NCBI GenBank assembly: GCA_016713135.1
Contig: JADJPR010000023.1
Location: forward strand, 372,001-436,000
Reading direction: 5' to 3'
Length of the DNA stretch: 64,000 nucleotides
Origin: Rhodanobacteraceae bacterium
GTDB lineage: Bacteria; Pseudomonadota; Gammaproteobacteria; Xanthomonadales; SZUA-5
Of the stretch, positions 8,132-15,821 are shown piece by piece. Within the stretch, counting starts at the first letter, position 1; every line of letters begins with the position of its first letter. The notes below the pieces were generated by a model. That model saw nothing but the letters and a program-made list of their open reading frames with translations. It did not search any database and had not been told where the DNA came from. Position numbers and translations under genes: made by a program.

Positions 8132-9571
8132 GTGCAACTCCATCTGCCGCTGGATCCGGCGCTACCGCTGGTGCGCCAGCTGATCGAAGCCCTGCGCGCG
8201 GCGATCCTGGAGCGCCGCCTGCTGCCGGGCGAGCGCCTGCCCGCCACCCGGCTGCTGGCGCGCCAGCTCGGCGTGTCGCGCAACAGCGTGCTGGCCGCCT
8301 ACGAGCAACTGACCGCCGAGGGCTATCTCGCGGGCCGTGTCGGCGCCGGGAGTTTCGTCCAGGCGCTGACGGCGCCCCTGACCGGTCAGACCGCAGGCAG
8401 TCCGCAGGCGGCCAGCCTGGCGACTTACGGCGAGCGTGTCGCGGCGTTGGCGCCAGGACTGCGCGAACAGCGGCACCCGCACCGCTTCGACCTGATTTAC
8501 GGCTCCCCGCCAGTGGCGCCGCAGTTGCACGCCGCGTGGCGCCGCGCCCTGGTGCTGGCCGCGGACAACACCGCCTTCGACTATCCGCCTGTCAATGGCC
8601 TGCCGGCACTCCGCGCGGCGCTGGCGCAGTACCTGGCGCGACGCCGTGGGCTCATCGCGGATCCCGGCGACATCCTGATCGTCGCCGGCATCCAGCAGGG
8701 CATCGACCTGGTCGCGCGCGTGCTGCTCGATCCGGGCGACCGGGTGGTGACCGAGGATCCCTGCTACCACGGCCTGCGCGACGCCTTCGCGGCGCACGGC
8801 GCGCGGGTGGAGTCGCTGCCGGTCGATGCACAGGGCATCGATTGCGCGCGCCTGCCAGCGGATGGCGCGCGCCTGGTGGCGGTGACACCCTCGCACCAGT
8901 TCCCGACCGGCGCCGTACTGTCCTTGCCCAGGCGCCTGGCGCTGCTCGACTACGCCGCGCGCCATGGCAGCTATGTGCTGGAGGACGACTACGACGGCGA
9001 GTATCGCCACCGCGGCCACCCGCTGGCGGCGCTGCGCTCGCTCGACCGCGATGGCCGCGTGCTCTACGTCGGCTCGTTCTCGCGCATCGTCTTCCCCGCA
9101 CTGCGGTTGGGCTACCTGGTCATGCCGCCAGCGCTGCGTCCCGCGCTGCAAGCCGCACGCTGGCTGGCCGACCGCGGATCGGCGGCGATCGACCAGCGCG
9201 CCCTGGCCAGTCTGATCGCCGGCGGACAACTCGAACGGCAACTGCTGCGCAACGCGCGCCGGCTGGACGAGCAGCGGGAGGTGCTGATCGCCGCGCTGCG
9301 CCAGCAATTCGACACGCGCATCGAGATCAGCGGCGGCGATGCCGGCATGCATTTGTGTGTCAGCCTGCTCGACCTGCCCGCCTCCGCCGAGCCGGCACTG
9401 ATCGCCGCTGCCGCCAGGCTGGACGTGGGTGTCTACGGCGCCCGCGACTACTACCAGGCACCGCCCGGGCATGCGCAGTTGCTGCTGGGGTACGCGCATC
9501 TGCCGCCCTCAGACCTCCGGGAGGCGGTGGCGAGACTGGCGCGTGCCTTGGCGGAGGTACGGGGCGGGTAG
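8132..9571 (+). CDS. MocR/PdxR-type GntR regulator with aminotransferase domain
   Basis: 479 residues from a GTG start. Residues 1-75 are a GntR winged helix (LRAAILERRLLPGERLPATR, ARQLGVSRNSVLAAYEQL, GAGSFV). Residues about 100-475 are a fold-type I aminotransferase: FDYPPVNGLPALRAALAQYL, VTEDPCYHGLRDAF, EDDYDGEYRH and SFSRIVFPALRLGYLV, where the PLP-binding lysine of the family should sit. Here that position reads GSFSRIVFP, with Arg in place of the usual SKxL lysine, so PLP chemistry is probably lost while sensing may persist. Its stop codon lies next to a word-repeat hairpin. It most likely regulates the divergent PNPOx-like gene. Confidence 0.88.
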   Translation: MQLHLPLDPALPLVRQLIEALRAAILERRLLPGERLPATRLLARQLGVSRNSVLAAYEQLTAEGYLAGRVGAGSFVQALTAPLTGQTAGSPQAASLATYGERVAALAPGLREQRHPHRFDLIYGSPPVAPQLHAAWRRALVLAADNTAFDYPPVNGLPALRAALAQYLARRRGLIADPGDILIVAGIQQGIDLVARVLLDPGDRVVTEDPCYHGLRDAFAAHGARVESLPVDAQGIDCARLPADGARLVAVTPSHQFPTGAVLSLPRRLALLDYAARHGSYVLEDDYDGEYRHRGHPLAALRSLDRDGRVLYVGSFSRIVFPALRLGYLVMPPALRPALQAARWLADRGSAAIDQRALASLIAGGQLERQLLRNARRLDEQREVLIAALRQQFDTRIEISGGDAGMHLCVSLLDLPASAEPALIAAAARLDVGVYGARDYYQAPPGHAQLLLGYAHLPPSDLREAVARLARALAEVRGG

Positions 9572-9576
9572 TGGCT

Positions 9577-9774
9577 GGTTGTTGGTTGTTGGTTGTTGGT
9601 TGTTGGTTGTTGGTTGTTGGTTGTTGGCAGCGAAGCTCGCACGCCCGATGCACCCGTGATAGCCGACTCCGTCGACGATCTCTCCGGCGGCCGCCAGCAG
9701 TGATCGCGGCTGAAGCCGCTCCCACACGGCCACGGCACCCCGGATTTGCTGCCAATAACCGATAACCAACAACC
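9577..9774. repeat. Word-repeat hairpin, GTTGTTG family, with REP core
   Basis: The left arm is about seven tandem copies of GGTTGTT (9577-9627). The right arm is about three complementary copies (9752-9774). The spacer holds a REP-like motif reading GATCGCGGCTGAAGCCGCTCCCAC (9702-9725; given here as key pieces GCGGCTGAAGCCGC and CTCCCAC). It fills the gap between the MocR-type gene and guaB. No coding role is supported. Confidence 0.85.
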
Positions 9775-9870
9775 GGCCGCAGCCTTCCAGCGGCAGTCGA
9801 CGCCACCACCCGGATGGCCCACGGGAACCCCACCTGAATCGCCCGGAAAAGCGCCCTGCCCGGTGCCGCT

Positions 9871-9876
9871 ATAATG
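9871..9876 (+). promoter_or_regulatory. -10 box upstream of guaB
   Basis: A consensus TATAAT lies 33 bases before the guaB ATG. No convincing -35 box is visible at the right spacing, so only the -10 is marked. Confidence 0.5.
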
Positions 9877-9908
9877 CCGCGCCTCGCTACACCTCTGAGG
9901 CGATCACC

Positions 9909-11366
9909 ATGCGTATTGTCGCCGAGGCGCTCACTTTCGATGACGTCTCGCTGGTTCCGGCTTACTCCTCGATCCTGCCGCGCGATGTGGATCTCGCCTC
10001 GCGCTGCGCCCGCCAGCTCGGGCTGAACATCCCGGTGATCTCGGCGGCGATGGACACCGTCACCGAATCGCGCCTGGCGATCACGATGGCGCAGATGGGT
10101 GGCCTGGGCATCATCCACAAGAACATGACCATCGACCAACAGGTCGCCGAGGTCCGTAACGTCAAGAAGTTCGAGGCCGGCGTGATCCGCGATCCGATCA
10201 CGGTGAGCCCGACCGCCACCGTCCGCGAGGTGATGCAGCTCACCCGAAAGCACCAGATCTCCGGCGTGCCGGTGGTCGACGGCGCCGACCTGGTCGGCAT
10301 CGTCACCAGCCGCGACTTGCGCTTCGAGACCCGCCTGGACGAGCCGGTCAGCAAGATCATGACCCCGAAGCCGCGCCTGGTGACGGTGCGCGAAGGCGCC
10401 AGCGACGATGAAGTGCTCGCGCTGCTGCACGAGTACCGCATCGAGAAGGTCATGGTGGTCAACGAGCACTTCCAGCTGCGCGGCATGATCACGGTGAAGG
10501 ACATCCAGAAGGCGCGCGACAACCCGAACGCCTGCAAGGACGCGCAGGAACGTCTGCGGGTCGGCGCGGCGGTGGGTGTCGGCGGCGACACCGAGGCGCG
10601 CGTCGATGCGCTGGTGGAAGCCGGCGTCGACGTGATCGTGGTCGACACCGCGCACGGCCATTCGCAGGGCGTGATCGACCGCGTGCGCTGGGTCAAGCAG
10701 CGCAACCCGCAGATGCAGGTGGTCGGCGGCAACATCACCACCGGCGAGGCCGCGCTGGCCCTGGTGGATGCCGGCGCCGACGGGGTCAAGGTGGGCGTGG
10801 GCCCGGGCTCGATCTGCACCACGCGCATGATCGCGGGTGTGGGCGTGCCGCAGATCACCGCGGTGTCGATGGTCGCCAAGGCAATCGAACACACCGGCGC
10901 GGCGATCATCGCCGACGGCGGCATCCGCTACTCCGGCGACGTGGCCAAGGCGCTCGCCGCCGGCGCGCACTGCGTGATGATCGGCGGCCTGTTCGCCGGC
11001 ACCGAGGAAGCACCCGGCGAGGTCGAGCTGTACCAGGGCCGCTCGTACAAGTCCTATCGCGGCATGGGCTCGCTCGGCGCGATGCAGCGTGGCTCCAAGG
11101 ACCGCTACTTCCAGGACGATTCGGATGCGGACAAGCTGGTGCCGGAGGGCATCGAGGGCCGCGTGCCCTACCGCGGCCCGCTGCGCAACATCGTGCACCA
11201 GCTGATCGGCGGCCTGCGCGCGAGCATGGGCTATGTCGGCTGCGCGACCATCGATGCGATGCGCACCCAGCCGAATTTCGTGCGCATCACCAACGCCGGC
11301 GTGCGCGAGAGCCATGTGCACGATGTGCAGATCACCAAGGAAGCGCCGAACTACCGCCTCGACTGA
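9909..11366 (+). CDS. guaB: Inosine-5'-monophosphate dehydrogenase
   Basis: 485 residues. Converts IMP to XMP with NAD+, the first committed step to GMP, in the cytosol. N-terminal LTFDDVSLVPAYS and two CBS domains (residues about 90-205, IRDPITVSPTATVREVM and KIMTPKPRLVTVREG) precede the barrel. The NAD/IMP site GVGPGSICTTR holds the catalytic Cys, and GGIRYSGDVAKALAAGA, GMGSLGAM and EGIEGRVPYRG complete the active site and flap. Full length for the family. A small membrane protein gene lies between it and guaA. The -10 box upstream supports a promoter just ahead of it. Confidence 0.97.
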   Translation: MRIVAEALTFDDVSLVPAYSSILPRDVDLASRCARQLGLNIPVISAAMDTVTESRLAITMAQMGGLGIIHKNMTIDQQVAEVRNVKKFEAGVIRDPITVSPTATVREVMQLTRKHQISGVPVVDGADLVGIVTSRDLRFETRLDEPVSKIMTPKPRLVTVREGASDDEVLALLHEYRIEKVMVVNEHFQLRGMITVKDIQKARDNPNACKDAQERLRVGAAVGVGGDTEARVDALVEAGVDVIVVDTAHGHSQGVIDRVRWVKQRNPQMQVVGGNITTGEAALALVDAGADGVKVGVGPGSICTTRMIAGVGVPQITAVSMVAKAIEHTGAAIIADGGIRYSGDVAKALAAGAHCVMIGGLFAGTEEAPGEVELYQGRSYKSYRGMGSLGAMQRGSKDRYFQDDSDADKLVPEGIEGRVPYRGPLRNIVHQLIGGLRASMGYVGCATIDAMRTQPNFVRITNAGVRESHVHDVQITKEAPNYRLD

Positions 11367-11409
11367 GGGACGCCTGACATGCCACGCATCCAGGCAGCAG
11401 CGCACGACC

Positions 11410-11485
11410 GCGTAGGCCGGTGTAGCGCGCAGCGCTTCACCGGCAACAGCGCCGGAGAGCCGCTGCGCGCCACTCCGGCCTACGC
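11410..11485. repeat. REP-type palindrome (GTAGGCCGG)
   Basis: Inverted arms GCGTAGGCCGG and CCGGCCTACGC close an imperfect hairpin of 76 bases, with inner matches GCGCGCAGCG / CGCTGCGCGC. It is the same style of palindrome as the GTAGCCCGATG element at 30324-30416. It lies between guaB and the small membrane protein gene and could act on the transcript as a stem-loop. Confidence 0.7.
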
Positions 11486-11503
11486 CTCCGGGATGCATGG
11501 CGC

Positions 11504-12013
11504 ATGAGCGAACAGGATCCCGAGATCCCCGAAGCCGTCGAGTGCGGCCCGTACCTGGCCGACAGCGACGGGGTGTACACCCGCGAACGCGGCGCGGAGC
11601 AGTGGCTGCTGATCGCCGGCTGCATATTGACCGTGCTGATGATCGGGCTGTTGCCGCTGACGCTGGAGCAGCGCATGCATGGCTCGCTGGGCCTGGTGAT
11701 CGGCTGCGGCATCGGCAGTGTGATCGCCACCTGGTGGCGCCGGCGCAGCCCGCTGCCGCTGGTGCTGGTCAAGGACGGCGTGCTGCTGTGCTTCGCCCCG
11801 CGGATCGTGCCCAAGCTGCTGGCGCGCTTCCCGCTGGAGGCGGTCAGCAGCGTGGCGCTGTCTCCCAGCGCCGCCGGCATGCAGCTGGAATGGCTGTTCC
11901 GCGGCGGCGAACAGGGCCGCTTCACGCTCAACAAAGACCCGCGCCTGGCGCTGCCGCTGGCGTTTTTCCTCACGCTGCGCTTCGGCAACCGATTCAAGGA
12001 TCGAAGGACATGA
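11504..12013 (+). CDS. Two-helix membrane protein coupled to guaA
   Basis: 169 residues. An acidic N-terminus (about 30 residues) is followed by two membrane segments (WLLIAGCILTVLMIGLLPL and LGLVIGCGIGSVIATWW). The cytosolic half, with LVKDGVLLCFAPRIV, FPLEAVSSVALS and LEWLFRGGEQGRFTL, has the strand pattern of a PH-like domain, but I cannot assign a family. Its stop overlaps the guaA start as ATGA, so it is translationally coupled to guaA. Its place between guaB and guaA suggests co-transcription, not necessarily a role in purine synthesis. Confidence 0.75.
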   Translation: MSEQDPEIPEAVECGPYLADSDGVYTRERGAEQWLLIAGCILTVLMIGLLPLTLEQRMHGSLGLVIGCGIGSVIATWWRRRSPLPLVLVKDGVLLCFAPRIVPKLLARFPLEAVSSVALSPSAAGMQLEWLFRGGEQGRFTLNKDPRLALPLAFFLTLRFGNRFKDRRT

Positions 12014-13578
12014 CCTCCAACATCCACAGTGACCGCATCCTGATCCTCGACTTCGGCTCGCAGTACACCCAGCTGATCGCCCGCCGCATCCGCGAGATCG
12101 GCGTCTATTGCGAGATCTGGGCCTGGGACCATGACCCTGAAGAGATCGCCGGCTTCGCCCCGCGCGGGATCATCCTGTCGGGCGGACCGGAATCGGTCAC
12201 CGAGGCCGGCTCGCCGCGCGCGCCGCAGCCGGTGTTCGACCTCGGCGTGCCGGTGCTCGGCATCTGCTACGGCATGCAGACGATGGCTGCGCAGCTTGGC
12301 GGCCGCGTGGTGCCGGGGCACGAGCGCGAGTTCGGCTATGCCTCGGTGCTGCAGACCGCGGCCTGCGCGCTGCTCGATGGCCTGGCGATCGACAACGAGG
12401 CACCGGCGCTGGACGTGTGGATGAGCCACGGCGACCGCGTCGAGGCGATTCCGCCCGGGTTCAAGGTGGTCGCCGCCACCCAGACGGTGCCGATCGTGGC
12501 GATGGCCGACGAGGCGCGCCGGCTGTACGGCCTGCAGTTCCACCCCGAAGTCACCCACACCCGCCAGGGCGACGCGATCCTGCGCCGCTTCCTCACCGAC
12601 ATCTGCGGCTGCCAGACGCTGTGGACCGCCGCCGGGATCATCGACGACGCCAGCGCGCGCGTGCGCCAGCAGGTCGGGTCGGACCAGGTGCTGCTCGGAC
12701 TGTCGGGCGGGGTCGACTCGTCCGTGGTCGCCGCACTGCTGCATCGCGCTATCGGCGCGCAACTGCTGTGCATCTTCGTCGACACCGGATTGCTGCGCTT
12801 CGAGGAAGGCGACCAGGTGATGGCGCTGTTTGCCGAGCACATGCACCTGAACGTGGTGCGCGTCGACGCGCGCGAGCGCTTCCTCGGCGAACTGGCCGGG
12901 GTGGAAGATCCCGAGGCCAAGCGCAAGGTGATCGGCCGGCTGTTCATCGAGGTCTTCGAGGAAGAAGCCAGGCGCCACGGCAACATCCGCTGGCTGGCGC
13001 AGGGCACGATCTACCCGGACGTGATCGAGTCCGCCGGCAGCAAGACCGGCAAGGCGAATGTGATCAAGTCGCACCACAACGTCGGCGGCCTGCCCGAGCG
13101 CATGCGCATGGGCCTGGTCGAACCGCTGCGCGAGCTGTTCAAGGACGAGGTGCGCCGCCTCGGCGTGGCCCTCGGCCTGCCGCATGCGATGGTCTACCGC
13201 CACCCCTTCCCCGGCCCGGGCCTCGGCGTGCGCGTGCTCGGCGAAGTCACCGCGCCGGCGGTGGACGTGCTGCAGCGCGCGGACCACATCTTCATCGAGG
13301 AACTGCGCGCGCAGGGCCTGTACGACAAGGTCAGCCAGGCCTTCGCAGTGTACCTCCCGGTGCGCTCGGTCGGCGTGGTCGGCGACGCCCGCGCCTACGA
13401 GCCGGTGATCGCCCTGCGCGCGGTCGAGACCATCGACTTCATGACCGCCCACTGGGCCCATTTGCCCTACGACTTCCTCGACCACGTTGCCCGCCGCATC
13501 GTCAACGAAGTCCGCGGCGTCTCGCGCGTGGTCTACGACATCTCGGGCAAGCCGCCGGCGACGATCGAGTGGGAGTGA
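12010..13578 (+). CDS. guaA: GMP synthase (glutamine-hydrolysing)
   Basis: 522 residues from the ATG that overlaps the preceding stop. Makes GMP from XMP, ATP and glutamine. Residues 1-200 are the class I amidotransferase: nucleophile Cys in LGICYGMQ and the His-Glu pair in LQFHPEVTHT. Residues about 205-390 are the ATP pyrophosphatase with P-loop LSGGVDSSV. The C-terminal dimerisation domain ends RVVYDISGKPPATIEWE, as in other GuaA proteins. Full length. It lies downstream of guaB with one gene between them, and a word-repeat element starts 5 bases after its stop. Confidence 0.97.
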   Translation: MTSNIHSDRILILDFGSQYTQLIARRIREIGVYCEIWAWDHDPEEIAGFAPRGIILSGGPESVTEAGSPRAPQPVFDLGVPVLGICYGMQTMAAQLGGRVVPGHEREFGYASVLQTAACALLDGLAIDNEAPALDVWMSHGDRVEAIPPGFKVVAATQTVPIVAMADEARRLYGLQFHPEVTHTRQGDAILRRFLTDICGCQTLWTAAGIIDDASARVRQQVGSDQVLLGLSGGVDSSVVAALLHRAIGAQLLCIFVDTGLLRFEEGDQVMALFAEHMHLNVVRVDARERFLGELAGVEDPEAKRKVIGRLFIEVFEEEARRHGNIRWLAQGTIYPDVIESAGSKTGKANVIKSHHNVGGLPERMRMGLVEPLRELFKDEVRRLGVALGLPHAMVYRHPFPGPGLGVRVLGEVTAPAVDVLQRADHIFIEELRAQGLYDKVSQAFAVYLPVRSVGVVGDARAYEPVIALRAVETIDFMTAHWAHLPYDFLDHVARRIVNEVRGVSRVVYDISGKPPATIEWE

Positions 13579-13582
13579 AGCG

Positions 13583-13655
13583 GTGAAAAGTGAAATGTGA
13601 AAAGTGAAACGTCGAAAGCGGGCTCGCGAGATTGACGTTTTACGTTTCACGTTTG
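13583..13655. repeat. Word-repeat hairpin, GTGAAAA family
   Basis: Left arm: four tandem words of the type GTGAAAA (13583-13612). Right arm: TTTTACGTTTCACGTTT (about 13635-13655), complementary to it. Spacer of about 22 bases. It fills the gap between guaA and tadA. A related one-armed tract precedes hisG at 25139-25175. Confidence 0.75.
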
Positions 13656-13676
13656 ACCGTGTGCAGAAAGGTCCAG

Positions 13677-14165
13677 ATGAATCCGCTCACTCCCGACTCC
13701 CACTGGATGCTCCAATGCCTCGCCCTGGCCGCAGAAGCCGAAGCGCTGGGCGAGGTGCCGGTGGCGGCGCTGGTGGTGCGCGGGGATGAAGTAATCGGCC
13801 GCGGCTACAACCGCAACATCGTCGACTGCGATCCGTCGGCGCACGCCGAGATCGTCGCGATGCGCGAGGCCGGGCGCGTGGTGGGCAATCACCGGCTGGT
13901 CGGGACCACGCTCTACTGCACGCTGGAGCCCTGCCTGATGTGCGCGGGGGCGATGGTGCACGCGCGGGTGGCGCGGCTGGTGTTCGCCGCGGACGATCCG
14001 AAGACCGGCGCGGTGGGCAGCGTGTTCGACGCGCTCGCGGACCCGCGCCATAACCACCGCGTCGAAGTGGTGCGTGGCGTGATGGCGCTGGAAGCCGGGG
14101 AGCGCCTGCGGGCATTCTTCCGGCGCAAGCGGAACGAGGAAAAGGAGCGCAGGAACGGTGGCTGA
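13677..14165 (+). CDS. tadA: tRNA-specific adenosine deaminase
   Basis: 162 residues from the ATG at 13677, which follows an AAAGG ribosome site. Deaminates A34 to inosine in tRNA-Arg(ACG). The zinc site is complete: His and Glu in SAHAEIVAM, and the two Cys in LEPCLMCAGAM. ALGEVPVAALVV and YNRNI are also typical. An upstream in-frame start at 13632 would run into the repeat element and is rejected. The gene overlaps orn by 8 bases, so the pair is probably one transcript. Confidence 0.95.
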   Translation: MNPLTPDSHWMLQCLALAAEAEALGEVPVAALVVRGDEVIGRGYNRNIVDCDPSAHAEIVAMREAGRVVGNHRLVGTTLYCTLEPCLMCAGAMVHARVARLVFAADDPKTGAVGSVFDALADPRHNHRVEVVRGVMALEAGERLRAFFRRKRNEEKERRNGG

Positions 14166-14730
14166 GACCAAGGCAGGCAATTCGGACCGGTTGATCTGGA
14201 TCGACCTGGAGATGACCGGGCTCGACCCGGACCAGGACTCGATCCTCGAGATCGCCACGCTGGTCACCGACAAGGACCTCAACGAACTGGCCGAAGGGCC
14301 GGTGTTCGCGATCGCCACGCCGCTGGAGCGGCTGCAGGCGATGGACGACTGGAACCGCAACCAGCATGGCAAGAGCGGCCTGTGGGCGCGCGCACTGGAG
14401 TCGGGTGTCAGCCTGGCCGAAGCCGAAGCGCGCACCCTGGACTTTCTGCGCCAGTGGGTGCCCGAGCGCGCCTCGCCGATCTGCGGCAACTCGATCTGCC
14501 AGGACCGCCGTTTCCTCTACCGCCAGATGCCCGCGCTGGAGCGCTACTTCCACTACCGCAACCTGGACGTCAGCACGATCAAGGAGCTGGCGCGCCGCTG
14601 GGCGCCGCAGGTCCTGGCGTCAGTGCAGAAGGAAGGGACGCATCTGGCGCTGGCCGACATCCGCGACTCGGTGGCCGAATTGCGCCATTACCGGCAGTTC
14701 ATGGGCGTGCTCGGCGGCGGCATGGCCTGA
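14158..14730 (+). CDS. orn: Oligoribonuclease
   Basis: 190 residues from a GTG start inside the end of tadA. A 3'-to-5' exonuclease that degrades two- to five-base RNA fragments, including pGpG from cyclic-di-GMP turnover. DEDDh residues are visible: Asp and Glu in IWIDLEMTGLD, Asp in ICQDRRFLYRQM, and His and Asp in THLALADIRDS. Length is usual for the family. The diguanylate cyclase at 59768-61375 is a possible source of its pGpG substrate in this organism, but the two are not linked genetically. Confidence 0.96.
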   Translation: MAETKAGNSDRLIWIDLEMTGLDPDQDSILEIATLVTDKDLNELAEGPVFAIATPLERLQAMDDWNRNQHGKSGLWARALESGVSLAEAEARTLDFLRQWVPERASPICGNSICQDRRFLYRQMPALERYFHYRNLDVSTIKELARRWAPQVLASVQKEGTHLALADIRDSVAELRHYRQFMGVLGGGMA

Positions 14731-14782
14731 ACCCTGGGCATGGGCTGGAGAAGATCGCGGGCGGAGCCCTCCCGGTCCCCTC

Positions 14783-15097
14783 GCCCCTGCCGGTGCGCTT
14801 GTTCGCGCATCGAACCGTGACTCTCGCAAGTTTGCGGTCTGTGTTTCTGGACGCAAAGGAAGCAAAGGACGCAAAGGAGATCCAACGCGAAGCAGCGCTA
14901 GTGTGGTGTTCCGTAAGTAAGTTGAAGAAATTTCCGATGAATTTTGCGGCGAGGCAAGGCGAGAGGAGGAGTCATAGCAGGGCTATGGCGACGACGAGAC
15001 CGCATCGGCGCAAAAGGCGCGGAAATAATTCAAGGTAATTACGGAACACCACACTAGGACAATCGCGGCATTTGCTTTCTTTGCGTTCTTTGCGTAC
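14783..15097. repeat. Word-repeat hairpin, GGACGCAAA family, with core and nested insert
   Basis: From left to right: a reversed copy of the REP-like core (14783-14829, containing GGTGCGCTTGTTCGCGCATC), tandem GGACGCAAA-like words (14849-14880), a 160-bp palindromic insert (14898-15057), and complementary words (CTTTCTTTGCGTTCTTTGCG, 15076-15095). The insert sits between the two arms, so this hairpin was there first. It fills the gap between orn and baeR; no gene is supported here. Confidence 0.8.
14898..15057. mobile_element. 160-bp MITE-like palindromic element
   Basis: Perfect 19-bp terminal inverted repeats, CTAGTGTGGTGTTCCGTAA and its complement, bound the element. The pairing continues imperfectly inward (AAATTTCC against GGAAATAA) and the interior is non-coding. 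It ends with CTAG on each side, which may be part of the repeat or a target duplication. It lies inside a word-repeat hairpin, which points to transposition. It carries no transposase, so one would have to act from elsewhere. Confidence 0.8.
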
Positions 15098-15121
15098 TCA
15101 ATTACAGGGTCGTCGTTCGCC

Positions 15122-15821
15122 CTACTCCCCCGGCTCCCATTTGTAGCCCACCCCATAGATCGAGCGGATCGGGTCGCTGCCCTCGCGGACGTCCTCGAAC
15201 TTGCGGCGCAGGTTCTTGATGTGGCTGTCGACGGTGCGGTCGGATACCACGCGATGGTCGAGGTACAGGTGCTCCAGCAGCTGCGCGCGTGAGAGCACGC
15301 GGCCGGGACGGTGCAGCAGGGCCTTGAGCAGGCGGAATTCGACCGGCGTCAGGTCCAGCGGCTGGCCCAGCCAGCGCGCCTCGAAGCGTTCCTCGTCGAT
15401 CGCCAGCGCAGTCTCCCGCGGCGCCGGCTCGCCGGCTGCGCCAGTCGTGCGCACGCCTGAGCAACGCGCGCACGCGGGCGACGACTTCGCGCGGGCTGAA
15501 GGGCTTGCAGATGTAGTCGTCGGCGCCCAGTTCCAGCCCGAGCAGGCGGTCGATCTCCTCCACCCGGGCGGTCACCATGATCACCGGCACGGTCGAAAAA
15601 CGACGCAGCTCGCGACAGATGGTCAGCCCGTCGGTGCCGGGCAGCATCAGATCGAGCAGCACCAAGTCCGGCACCTCCAGCCGCAGCGCGGGCAACGCAT
15701 CATCGCCGTGGTGCAGCAGGTCCACATTCGCACCGTCTGCGATCAGGTAATCGCGCAGCACCGCGGCGAGCTTGGGCTCGTCCTCGACGATCAGGATCCG
15801 TTTTCCCTGGGCGCAGCTCAT
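15122..15821 (-). pseudogene. baeR: BaeR-like response regulator, frameshifted
   Basis: The receiver half is in one frame (from ATG 15821: RILIVEDEPKL, VDLLHHGDDAL, LVLLDLMLPGTDG with the phospho-Asp, PVIMVTAR, GADDYICKPFSPREVVAR). It ends after RALLRRA. The OmpR-type DNA-binding half continues in the next frame (ALAIDEERFEARWLGQPLDL, EFRLLKALLHRPGRV, SRAQLLEHLY, DRTVDSHIKNLRRK, YGVGYKWEPGE). The shift lies at about 15450-15465 and amounts to one extra base or two lost. The whole aligns by motif with BaeR. Its start overlaps the kinase stop as ATGA. It is either a real lesion or a sequence error; the kinase next door is also shifted. Confidence 0.8.

Noticed and set aside
9360..11498. 712-codon open frame antisense to guaB, with long His/Arg/Ala-rich stretches
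   Set aside because: Shadow of guaB; composition is that of a reversed GC-rich gene.
11437..13650. 737-codon open frame antisense to guaA
   Set aside because: Shadow of guaA; it also runs through a repeat element.
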